DNA of 13,355 bases from Victivallales bacterium Lenti_02. Its GTDB lineage: Bacteria > Verrucomicrobiota > Lentisphaeria > Oligosphaerales > Lenti-02. How positions within the stretch are numbered: the first letter of the stretch is position 1; each line of letters begins with the position of its first letter. The stretch covers positions 1 to 13,355 of the forward strand of contig LVAZ01000047.1 of assembly GCA_001603055.1 (NCBI GenBank). Direction: 5' to 3'. A program made the translations under genes and the position numbers. Shown here one piece after another: positions 1-6,781 of the stretch. Under the pieces are notes generated by a model that was given only the letters and a program-made list of their open reading frames with translations, was not told the origin of the DNA and searched no databases.

Positions 1-1542
1 CCGCAGATTGAGGAACTCGATCTGGAGATTGCGGGCGGGCACGTAGCGGGACAGCATCCAGAGGTTGCGCAAGGTCCAGTGCGGGTAGTAGTTGCCCCAG
101 TCCGTGTAGCGGTTTTCGAGGAAGAGATTGCCGTATTCCCCGAAATAGTGGTAGCCGTAGCGCCGTCCGGCGGTGACGTCGAGATTGAAGACGGCCTCGC
201 CGTCCAGCGCGACCATCACCGTGTCGAACATCCGGCGCAGATTCGTTTCCGCCCGCTTGTCGGGAATCTGGACCCCGTCGATCTTGAAGGTCCGGATGCC
301 GTGCTCGCGGTGGAGGCGGATCATGGCGGCGGCGTCCTCGCGCCAATGGCCGTAGCTGTCGTCCTTGCTGGGATTGAACCAGACGCAGACCTCGATGCCC
401 AGTTCGCGGCCTCTGCCGACCACGGGGCCGAGGCCCTGCGGGAAGCGCTCGGGGTGCGGGGTCCAGTAGTCGGGATTGTCCCAGATGTTCTCGAAGGAGC
501 CGCCGGCGAAGGCCGAATTGGCGCTGCGCCCGGCCTGCCAGCCGTCGTCGAGCTGGAAATGGGTGATGCCGAGCCGGGCGCCGGCCCCGAGTTCGGCGAG
601 GCAGAAGTCCTCGCGGATGCGGCTGTCCTGGCCCCGGTCGCCCCAGGTGTTCATCATGACCATGCGGTCCCGCCCCGCGCGGTGGGCGCGCAGCCGCAAC
701 TGGTAGTCGCGGAGCGCGGCGAGCTGGCCCTTTTCGGACCCGTCGCTCACGCCGAACACCGTGCCGTAGCAGGACGTCCATTCCACCGGGTCCAGATCGC
801 CCGGCTCGACCCCGAGGCCGAGCACCCGCAGTTCGCCGATGCCCGCCACGAAATCGGCCCCCGGATAGGCCAGTTGCACATTCGAGCAAGGGGCCTCCTT
901 GAGCAGGAAAAGCCCGCCCCCGTTCGCCTGATCGCGGGCGAAAAGCAGATTCCCCGCCAGCCGCCGGGGATGTCGGTAGGGCAGCAGGGACTGCTCCTCG
1001 ACCAGAGTGTTGTTCCGGTCGGTCACGTCCCAGAAGCGCACCGCGCGCAGCCGCCAGTGCCGTCCGGGCAGGCCGATGCGGAGCAGCGTGGTGTCCACCA
1101 CCTGTCCCTCGGCTGCGGCGGCGGCATTCTCGATGTTGCGCAGATCGGCCGCATCCACCGCCGCCGAACGCCAGTTCAGCCCCGAGGCGTCGCCCCGCAG
1201 CGCCCAGTCGCAGGCGATGGCCGGACAACCCGGATAGAGCCGGAACCGCCGCCGGACCTCGATGCCGCCCAGCCGGACCGTCACCACCGCCACCCGGTGC
1301 GCCGGGAAACGGCTCGTGGCTTCCACATCCTCCACCGCGAACGTCCCCCCGGACGCCTCCTCCGGCAGACCCGGCAGCGTGAAATCCGTCAGCCCGGAAC
1401 GCAGCGTCCAGCCCAAGCCCAGACCCGGCGCCTCGATCCGCCCGCCGTCGAGCAGACCGTTCCGCCAGCCATAGGTCCGGCGGATCGCCCCCGTGTCCAG
1501 CACCAACTCGCCATTCGCCAACACCGCCACGCAAGATGTCAT
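1..1542 (-). CDS. GH36-type alpha-galactosidase-like glycosidase (C-terminus cut by window edge)
   Basis: The - strand frame opens at ATG 1542 and is still open at base 1, giving 514 residues. An N-terminal beta-rich part (about 1-280) is followed by a TIM-barrel with melibiase motifs: MMNTWGD at 296-302, QLDDGW at 330-335, VCVWFNPSKD at 385-394, FKIDG at 419-423 and LENRYTDW at 475-482. D422 fits the catalytic nucleophile and D481 the acid/base; their 59-residue spacing matches the roughly 60 residues between these aspartates in characterised GH36 enzymes. By family knowledge it would hydrolyse alpha-galactosides, but substrate cannot be read from sequence and related folds take other alpha-linked sugars. 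No signal peptide is visible, so it is probably cytoplasmic and acts on imported oligosaccharides. The ribosome site is weak, so the start is moderately certain. It diverges from nifU across 199 bases. The truncation is only the window edge. Confidence 0.82.
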   Translation of the reverse strand, partial: MTSCVAVLANGELVLDTGAIRRTYGWRNGLLDGGRIEAPGLGLGWTLRSGLTDFTLPGLPEEASGGTFAVEDVEATSRFPAHRVAVVTVRLGGIEVRRRFRLYPGCPAIACDWALRGDASGLNWRSAAVDAADLRNIENAAAAAEGQVVDTTLLRIGLPGRHWRLRAVRFWDVTDRNNTLVEEQSLLPYRHPRRLAGNLLFARDQANGGGLFLLKEAPCSNVQLAYPGADFVAGIGELRVLGLGVEPGDLDPVEWTSCYGTVFGVSDGSEKGQLAALRDYQLRLRAHRAGRDRMVMMNTWGDRGQDSRIREDFCLAELGAGARLGITHFQLDDGWQAGRSANSAFAGGSFENIWDNPDYWTPHPERFPQGLGPVVGRGRELGIEVCVWFNPSKDDSYGHWREDAAAMIRLHREHGIRTFKIDGVQIPDKRAETNLRRMFDTVMVALDGEAVFNLDVTAGRRYGYHYFGEYGNLFLENRYTDWGNYYPHWTLRNLWMLSRYVPARNLQIEFLNLR

Positions 1543-1741
1543 GGAAAAACCCCGTTTGCCGTTCGTTGCACTCCCCTCACCATGCCAAACCGGCACCGCC
1601 TTTCAAGCGCCCGGAGCACAAACACCCAACAAATGGACAAACACCGTCATTTCCGCCGGAACTTGTGCCGCTTCCGGTTGTCGCCTATATTCGTGCGTTG
1701 ATTTTATTGATACTTTTTTCGTCTCGTTAGGAGGCTTGCCC
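1543..1741. promoter_or_regulatory. Divergent control region between the GH36 gene and nifU
   Basis: This 199-base gap must carry the promoters of both the glycosidase (-) and the nifU operon (+). It is clearly more AT-rich than the flanking genes near nifU. It holds a direct repeat, ACAAACACC at 1618-1626 and 1637-1645 (19 bases start to start), and a perfect inverted repeat TTCCG-C-CGGAA at 1651-1661 immediately upstream of the candidate nifU -35 box. These could be regulator sites for either gene. I recognise no IscR/Rrf2 consensus. Confidence 0.5.
1663..1691 (+). promoter_or_regulatory. nifU: Candidate sigma-70-type promoter of the nifU operon
   Basis: TTGTGC at 1663-1668 lies 17 bases before TATATT at 1686-1691, which matches five of six bases of the -10 consensus. 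The -35 is weak (TTG only). The spacing and the AT-rich stretch that follows make it the best candidate upstream of nifU. The gene itself has an excellent Shine-Dalgarno, AGGAGG at 1729-1734. Confidence 0.45.
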
Positions 1742-2620
1742 ATGTGGGATTACACCAAAGAAGTGATGGACCATTTTCTGCACCCCCGGAACATGGGTGA
1801 GATTGCCGACGCGGACGCGATCGGCGAGGTGGGGAACATCACCTGCGGGGATGCGTTGAAACTGTATCTGAAACTGGACGCGGCCAAGGAGAAGGTGGTG
1901 GACGTGAAGTTCCAGACCTTCGGCTGCGCCAGCGCCATCGCCAGCGCCTCGGCCCTCACCGAACTGGTGAAGGGCAAGACGGTGGCCGAGGTGGAAATCA
2001 TCACCAACGACACCATCGCCGCCTATCTCGGCACCCTGCCCGAGGAGAAGATGCACTGTTCGGTCATGGGCATGGAAGCCCTGCAGGCCGCCCTCTCGAA
2101 CCTGCGCGGCGAAAGCGACGGCAAAGTCCACGACCACGGCCACGACCACGAGGACTGGGACCCCGAGGGGCTCGACCGCACCGTCTGCGCCTGCTTCAGC
2201 GTCTCCGAGCGGCAAATCCGCAACGTGGTCACCGGCAACCGCCTCACCACCGTCGAGCAGGTCACCCACTACTGCAAGGCGGGCGGCGCCTGCGGCGGCT
2301 GCAAGGACGAAATCCGCAAAATTCTCGCCGACATCAACGGCGAGCCCGCCGCCCCGAAAACCCAGGCCGATACGAAGATCGAGCTGACCCCCTTCCAGCG
2401 CATGATGAAGATCAACGAGGTCGTCGACACCACCATCCGCCCCGGTTTGCAGGCGGACAACGGCGACCTGGAAATCGTGGACATCAACGGCACCTCCGTC
2501 AAGGTCCGCCTGCGCGGGGCCTGCGCCGGCTGCCCCGGCGCCCACGTCACCCTCAAACGCTGGGTCGAATCCAAACTGCGCGAGCTGGTGGACCCGTCCA
2601 TCGTCGTCGTGGAAGCCTAA
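1742..2620 (+). CDS. nifU: NifU Fe-S cluster assembly scaffold (three-domain type)
   Basis: This 292-residue scaffold for [2Fe-2S]/[4Fe-4S] assembly has the full NifU layout. An IscU-like domain (about 1-125) carries C35, D37, C62 and C106. A BFD-like [2Fe-2S] domain (about 145-195) carries C149, C151, C184 and C187. A C-terminal NifU domain (about 218-292) has the CAGC motif at C261/C264. The cysteine layout agrees with Azotobacter NifU, which supports full length and function. ATG 1742 was chosen because AGGAGG lies 7 bases upstream and the family N-terminus (MWDYTKEVMDHF) begins there, although the frame stays open back to 1493. A histidine/aspartate-rich linker (about 130-138) joins the first two domains. 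nifS follows after 12 bases. With no nitrogenase genes in view, a housekeeping Fe-S role is more likely than nitrogen fixation. Confidence 0.95.
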   Translation: MWDYTKEVMDHFLHPRNMGEIADADAIGEVGNITCGDALKLYLKLDAAKEKVVDVKFQTFGCASAIASASALTELVKGKTVAEVEIITNDTIAAYLGTLPEEKMHCSVMGMEALQAALSNLRGESDGKVHDHGHDHEDWDPEGLDRTVCACFSVSERQIRNVVTGNRLTTVEQVTHYCKAGGACGGCKDEIRKILADINGEPAAPKTQADTKIELTPFQRMMKINEVVDTTIRPGLQADNGDLEIVDINGTSVKVRLRGACAGCPGAHVTLKRWVESKLRELVDPSIVVVEA

Positions 2621-2632
2621 GGAGCAACCCCG

Positions 2633-3808
2633 ATGAACCTGACCAAGGATGTGGTCTACGTGGACAACAACGCGACCACCCGGGTGGCCCCCGAGGTGAT
2701 CGAGGCGATGATGCCGTTTCTCGCCGACTACTACGGTAATGCTTCGAGCATCCACCGCTTCGGCGGCCAGGTACGCCACGCCATCGACGAGGCGCGCGCC
2801 CGCCTCGCCGGCCTGCTCGGCGCCGCGCCCGGGGAGATCGTTTTCACCAGTTGCGGCACCGAATCGGACAACGCCGCCATTCTCAGCGCCCTCGAAAACG
2901 ACGTGGCCCGTCGCAAGGTGGTCACCACCCGCGTCGAGCACCCCGCCATCCTCGGGCTCTGCACCGCCCTCCAGAAACGCGGCTACCACATCGAGTACTG
3001 TCCCGTCAATGGCAAAGGCATGATCTGCCTCGACCGGCTCTGCGAGATGATCGACGACCAGACCGCCATCGTCTCGGTCATGTGGGCCAACAACGAGACC
3101 GGCAACATCTATCCGGTCATCAATCTGGCCGACATCGCCCACGAGCACGGGGCGCTGTTCCACACCGATGCGGTCCAGGCCGTGGGCAAGGTGCCCATCG
3201 ACCTGGCCAGGACCAAGATCGACTTCCTCTCGCTGAGCGGGCACAAGCTCCACGCCCCCAAGGGCGTCGGCGCCCTCTACATCCGCCGGGGCACCAAGTT
3301 CAACCCCTTCCAGATCGGCGGACACCAGGAAGGCGGTCTGCGCGCGGGCACCGAGAACGTGGCCGGCATCGTGGGCCTCGGCCGTGCCGCCCTGCTGGCG
3401 GCGGAGAACATGGAGGAGGAGCGCACCCGCGTGGCCGCCCTGCGCGACCGCCTCGAAGCCGGGCTCCTCGCCACCTGCCCCAACGCCCGCGTCAACGGCA
3501 ATCCCCCCTCCCGCCTGCCCAACACCACCAACATCAGCTTCGAGTTCGTCGAGGGCGAATCCATCCTCCTCATGCTCGACCAGTTCGGCATCGCCGCCTC
3601 CTCCGGCTCGGCCTGCACCTCCGGCTCGCTCGAACCCTCCCATGTCCTCCGCGCCATGGGAGTCCCCTACACCGCCGCCCACGGCAGCATCCGCTTCAGC
3701 CTCTCCCGCTACAACACCGATGCCGAGATCGACCTCATCCTCGAAAAAATGCCGCCCATCATCCGGCGGCTGCGCGATATTTCCCCTTTCGGCCGCGACC
3801 AACTGTAG
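2633..3808 (+). CDS. nifS: NifS-type cysteine desulfurase
   Basis: This 391-residue PLP enzyme of aminotransferase class V takes sulfur from L-cysteine as a persulfide and passes it to the scaffold, here surely the adjacent NifU. Visible landmarks are the N-terminal YVDNNATT (9-16), H103 in VEHPAIL (stacks on PLP), HTDAVQ (177-182), the Schiff-base K205 in SLSGHKLHAPKG, and the catalytic-loop C328 in SSGSACTSGSLEPSH. The loop after C328 is long and NifS/IscS-like (group I) rather than the short SufS type. The Shine-Dalgarno AAGGAG (2619-2624) overlaps the nifU stop codon and sits 8 bases from the ATG, indicating translational coupling. Length is normal for NifS and no key residue is missing. 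Confidence 0.95.
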   Translation: MNLTKDVVYVDNNATTRVAPEVIEAMMPFLADYYGNASSIHRFGGQVRHAIDEARARLAGLLGAAPGEIVFTSCGTESDNAAILSALENDVARRKVVTTRVEHPAILGLCTALQKRGYHIEYCPVNGKGMICLDRLCEMIDDQTAIVSVMWANNETGNIYPVINLADIAHEHGALFHTDAVQAVGKVPIDLARTKIDFLSLSGHKLHAPKGVGALYIRRGTKFNPFQIGGHQEGGLRAGTENVAGIVGLGRAALLAAENMEEERTRVAALRDRLEAGLLATCPNARVNGNPPSRLPNTTNISFEFVEGESILLMLDQFGIAASSGSACTSGSLEPSHVLRAMGVPYTAAHGSIRFSLSRYNTDAEIDLILEKMPPIIRRLRDISPFGRDQL

Positions 3809-3845
3809 GCGCGACCCGAACCAAAAAACCAGCAAAGGCAACAAC

Positions 3846-4502
3846 GTGAAATCGCTCCTCCTCGCCAGCACGGTCCTCAGCCTCCTCGCCACCCCCTTCC
3901 TGCCCGCCGATGAGCCGCAGGGCCCCGACAAGGAAGCGAGCTACATCATCGGCTTCCAGATCGGCAGCAATATCAAGCGCGACAACGCCCCCGTCGACCT
4001 CGATGAAATCCGTCGCGGCATGCAGGACGCCATGGACGACAAGCCCCTCGGCATCGAGCCCGAGCAGGCCAACGCCATCATGGCCGCCTTCGGCCAGCGC
4101 ATCACCGAGGCCCAGAGCAAGAAATCCCAGGGCTTCCTCGAAGAATTCGCCAAGAGCGAAGGCGTCAAGAAGACCGAAAGCGGCCTCATGTACCAGGTCA
4201 TCGAGGCCGGCGAGGGCGAATCGCCCAAGGCCAGCGACACGGTCCGCGTCCACTATCGCGGCACCCTGACCGACGGCAAGGAATTCGACAGCTCCTACAG
4301 CCGCGGCGAACCCACCGAATTCCAGGTCGGCCGCGTCATTCCCGGCTGGCAGGAAGCCCTCCAGCTCATGAAGCCCGGCGCCAAGTGGAAGCTGGTCATC
4401 CCCTCCGACCTCGCCTACGGCCCCCGCGGTGCCGGCGGCATGATCGGCCCCAACGAGACCCTCGTCTTCGAAGTCGAGCTGCTCGCCATCGTCGCCAAGT
4501 AG
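3846..4502 (+). CDS. Exported FKBP-type peptidyl-prolyl cis-trans isomerase (FkpA/Mip-like)
   Basis: This 218-residue protein starts at GTG 3846, with AAAGG 7 bases upstream and a clear signal peptide directly behind it: K2, a hydrophobic core at about 4-19, and likely cleavage after LPA (residue 21). There is no lipobox cysteine. Residues about 27-105 resemble the helical FKBP N-terminal dimerisation domain. Residues about 125-216 are the FKBP catalytic domain, with VHYRGTL (135-141), EFDSS (146-150), VIPGWQEAL (164-172), SDLAYG (187-192) and ETLVFEVELL (204-213). It should catalyse proline isomerisation as a periplasmic folding helper. It lies 37 bases after nifS and before the terminator, so it is probably co-transcribed with nifUS, an odd pairing because those proteins are cytoplasmic. 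Confidence 0.9.
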   Translation: MKSLLLASTVLSLLATPFLPADEPQGPDKEASYIIGFQIGSNIKRDNAPVDLDEIRRGMQDAMDDKPLGIEPEQANAIMAAFGQRITEAQSKKSQGFLEEFAKSEGVKKTESGLMYQVIEAGEGESPKASDTVRVHYRGTLTDGKEFDSSYSRGEPTEFQVGRVIPGWQEALQLMKPGAKWKLVIPSDLAYGPRGAGGMIGPNETLVFEVELLAIVAK

Positions 4503-4520
4503 CCTAACCAGTCCCCACCG

Positions 4521-4555
4521 ACGCGCCGTCCCCCTTGCGGGACGGCGCGTTTTTT
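4521..4555 (+). terminator. Strong rho-independent terminator of the nifU-nifS-FKBP operon
   Basis: A perfect 12-bp stem (4521-4532 pairing with 4539-4550) closes a 6-base loop and runs straight into a T tract (4550-4555), 18 bases after the FKBP stop. The other strand has no T tract here, so it acts only on the + strand operon. Weaker stems at 4561-4574 and 4590-4608, without T tracts, lie between it and the end of the converging dehydrogenase gene. Confidence 0.93.
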
Positions 4556-4620
4556 ATGCCACCTCAGGCGAGGTTTGGCAACCCGCGCCCGGGAAGGCTG
4601 ATCTCCCGAACGGCCCCTCG

Positions 4621-5610
4621 CTACCAGCGGATGACCATGCCCAGGTTGTGGGGCTTGCCGGTGTGGAGCATCTCGTAGCCCTGGAGGGCCTGGGCGGCGG
4701 TCAGGCGATGGGTGATGAGCGGGGGGATTTGCAGGACGCCGGAACGGACGTTGGCGACCGTCTGGTCCCAGTCCTCCTGGCGGGTGCCGCAGGTGGTCTT
4801 GATGGTCAGCTCGCGGACCTTGATCTGGTCGAGATCAAGAGCGCATTTCTCCTTGTCGAAATACTGGGCCTGGAGGAGCAGCGTGCCTTGGTTGCGGGTT
4901 TTCTTGACCAGGGCGTCGGTGGTCGCGGCATGGCCGACGGTGTCGTGGAGAAGGTCGAAGCCGCCGGGGGCGAAGGCCGTGAGTTTGGCATCGAGCTGAG
5001 GGTCGTCGACCGAAAAGACCGTCAACTGCGGCTGGGCGTGGGCGAGAAAGGCGATGCGCTCGGGGTCCTTGTCGACCAGAACGGGCTTCGCGCCCCGCGC
5101 CAGGGCGAGCTGGGCGGCGCAGACGCCGACAATGCCCGCGCCGATGCTGAGCATGGTCTGCCCGGCCTGGACGTTCACCATGTTCACGCCCCGGTTCGAG
5201 ACCCCGGCGAGAACGGCGAAGCCGATGCCCTCGAGTTCGGCGTCCGAAGGCATGGTCTTGGCCACCAGCTTGTAGCCGCCGGGAGGGCTGACGCTGCGGC
5301 CCACATGGGCGCCCCACATGCTGACGACTTTCTCCTCCCAGGCGTTGCCGGTGCCGTAGACGATGTCGCCGACCTGGAAGGCCGCGACCGCCGCGCCGCA
5401 GGCTTCCACGACGCCGATGCGGTGGTAGCCGGGGACGCAGGGGAAGGTCGAGCCGAGGTGGAGCCCGCGCAGACACCAGCGTTCGGTGCCGGGCGAAATG
5501 GCGCTGAGCACGGTGCGGACGACGATGTCGCCGGGACCGGGCTGCTTGAGGGTCAGTTCGCGCAATTCGAAGCGATTGGCCTCGGGAAAAACGACGGCGG
5601 TGGTTTTCAT
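4621..5610 (-). CDS. Medium-chain dehydrogenase/reductase, zinc-less, probably NAD-dependent
   Basis: This 329-residue MDR-superfamily protein has an N-terminal GroES-like part and a Rossmann fold with IGAGIVG (156-162). D180 at the end of the second strand (PVLVDKDPER) suggests NAD(H) rather than NADP(H). Where zinc alcohol dehydrogenases carry a catalytic cysteine, it has SAISPGTERW (36-45), and the usual GHE is GYH (61-63); no structural-zinc cysteine cluster is seen. The SPGTE motif is typical of BchC-like and other zinc-binding-dehydrogenase relatives acting on sugar or cyclitol-type alcohols, so the substrate stays open. Start ATG 5610 is preferred over GTG 5613 because GGAGG (5622-5618) then has a 7-base spacer. 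The ATG shares one base with the stop of the upstream dehydrogenase (TGATG), so the two are translationally coupled. It converges on the FKBP operon. Confidence 0.8.
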   Translation of the reverse strand: MKTTAVVFPEANRFELRELTLKQPGPGDIVVRTVLSAISPGTERWCLRGLHLGSTFPCVPGYHRIGVVEACGAAVAAFQVGDIVYGTGNAWEEKVVSMWGAHVGRSVSPPGGYKLVAKTMPSDAELEGIGFAVLAGVSNRGVNMVNVQAGQTMLSIGAGIVGVCAAQLALARGAKPVLVDKDPERIAFLAHAQPQLTVFSVDDPQLDAKLTAFAPGGFDLLHDTVGHAATTDALVKKTRNQGTLLLQAQYFDKEKCALDLDQIKVRELTIKTTCGTRQEDWDQTVANVRSGVLQIPPLITHRLTAAQALQGYEMLHTGKPHNLGMVIRW

Positions 5611-6647
5611 CACAGGTCCTCCAGCGTGGCGACGACCTTGAAGGCTTCCTTGCGCTCGATCATGGCGAAGGCGCGAGGCAAGTCCTCCAGAGGCACGACA
5701 TGGCTGTAGTAGTCGGCCAGAGTGACCAGCCCCAGGCGCGCCGCATCGAGCAGGTAGGGATGGGCGATGTCTTCACCCGTCGCCCCACCGGCCTCGAACT
5801 CGGGTGCGACGATGTCCGCACGCGCCTTGCCACGGGTATAGGTTGCATAGGCGCCGACCTTGCCGCCGGGCGCGAGGGCGGGCAGCGCGGAACGGAGAAA
5901 ATCGGCGTCGCCGGTGGTGTCGATGATCCGGTCCACACCCTGCCCCCCGGTCAGCGCGGCCACGCGCGCGAGCAAGTCCTGCTTGGCCACGTTGACGGTG
6001 GCGTCGGCCCCGATCCGGTCCTTCACATAGGCAAGCTGCTCGTCGCGCCGGGCCACGGCGATCACGGGATTCGCCCCGAAGACCTTGGCGAAGCGGATCA
6101 TGCACATGCCCACGGAACCCGCGCCGAGAACCAGCACCCGCGAGCGGAAACCGACACCGGAGCTGGCGACGTAGCTGGCGCACTCCTTCAGGGTAATGAG
6201 CATGGTCGCGTCCACGCAGGAAATCCCCGCCTCGCGCGGGATGACCTGCTGGAAGCGGGTGTAGTTGTTCGGCTTGGCCTCCGGATTGTCGGCGCGCATG
6301 GCGGCGGCGTCGCCGACCAGTCCGTATTCGGCGAACCCGCCCCACATGGAGGTGTAGCCGCCAAGCTGGGTGCCGGGGAAGGCGGCGGCGGGGCGCAACA
6401 CCACATCGCCTTCGCGGAAATTGCGGACCTTCTTGCCGACCTCGACGACCACGCCCACGCTCTCGTGCCCGAGCAGACCGGGATAGACCTGCGCCCAGGG
6501 GAGCTTGTCGTGGATGTGCTTGCTGTCGGTGCCGGTGCAGGTCGCGCAGGCCTTGGTCTTGCACAGGCACTCGTAGTCGCCGGGCACCGGCCGCGGCACC
6601 TCGCCGATCCACACCTTGCCCTTGCCGTCGGTAATGGCTGCCTTCAT
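5610..6647 (-). CDS. Zinc-type medium-chain alcohol/polyol dehydrogenase
   Basis: This 345-residue MDR protein has catalytic-zinc features: C37 in CATCTGTD (34-41), H61-E62 in GLLGHESVGVV, and a candidate third ligand at E155/C156. The Rossmann motif is VLGAGSVG (173-180). AR-R (199-201) at the end of the second strand suggests NADP(H). The four-cysteine structural-zinc lobe is absent. It probably oxidises or reduces a sugar, polyol or cyclitol; the substrate is not identifiable. ATG 6647 is chosen over the upstream in-frame ATG at 6692 because AGGTGGAG (6660-6653) lies just ahead of it and the family N-terminus starts there. It is the first gene of a two-gene unit with the zinc-less dehydrogenase that follows, and differs from it in metal site and predicted coenzyme, so the two may do successive or opposing redox steps on one metabolite. 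Confidence 0.84.
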   Translation of the reverse strand: MKAAITDGKGKVWIGEVPRPVPGDYECLCKTKACATCTGTDSKHIHDKLPWAQVYPGLLGHESVGVVVEVGKKVRNFREGDVVLRPAAAFPGTQLGGYTSMWGGFAEYGLVGDAAAMRADNPEAKPNNYTRFQQVIPREAGISCVDATMLITLKECASYVASSGVGFRSRVLVLGAGSVGMCMIRFAKVFGANPVIAVARRDEQLAYVKDRIGADATVNVAKQDLLARVAALTGGQGVDRIIDTTGDADFLRSALPALAPGGKVGAYATYTRGKARADIVAPEFEAGGATGEDIAHPYLLDAARLGLVTLADYYSHVVPLEDLPRAFAMIERKEAFKVVATLEDL

Positions 6648-6681
6648 GCTTGCTCCACCTTTCCACTCGCTGAACGGACTC

Positions 6682-6781
6682 GGGTTCTGCAACCCCGCTC
6701 GGGCATGGCCCCAACCATCCCGAGCACTGGTCCTTACGCTATCCCCCCGGCTGGTTCCTGCAAGCGGCGAAACGGTTTCGC
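6682..6781 (-). promoter_or_regulatory. Structured UGPase-dehydrogenase gap with LacI-like palindrome and two hairpins
   Basis: Read on the - strand, the last base of the UGPase stop codon begins a perfect inverted repeat GCGAAAC-N-GTTTCGC (6781-6767). A weak promoter-like pair follows: TTGCAG at 6763-6758 and TAGCGT at 6741-6736, spacer 16. Next is a hairpin of 4+7 bp with one bulged base and a 6-base loop (6725-6697), then a 5-bp hairpin with a 4-base loop (6695-6682), then the dehydrogenase ribosome site. Neither hairpin has a T tract, so they are not standard terminators. The palindrome resembles the GAAAC/GTTTC core of LacI-family operators. Confidence 0.45.

Noticed and set aside
1..1542. 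GH36 gene as a truncated pseudogene
   Set aside because: The frame is intact up to base 1 and both catalytic aspartates are present. The missing C-terminus is the window edge.
79..1701. 540-codon open frame on the + strand opposite the GH36 gene
   Set aside because: Its translation is a low-complexity Ala/Val/Pro/Arg-rich sequence without a domain, while the opposite strand encodes clear GH36 motifs. Such antisense frames are common in GC-rich DNA.
1493..1741. N-terminal extension of NifU from ATG 1493
   Set aside because: It crosses the promoter region and overlaps the GH36 start. AGGAGG and the conserved NifU N-terminus fix the start at 1742.
1742..3808. nifU and nifS as a sign of nitrogen fixation
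   Set aside because: No nifHDK, nifE/N, nifB or related gene is present. Many anaerobes that do not fix nitrogen use NIF-type proteins for general Fe-S assembly.
1727..3931. 734-codon open frame on the - strand covering nifU and nifS
   Set aside because: The composition (Gly, Ala, Asp, Val, His) is that expected from the complement of GC-rich third positions. Both + strand genes here are unmistakable.
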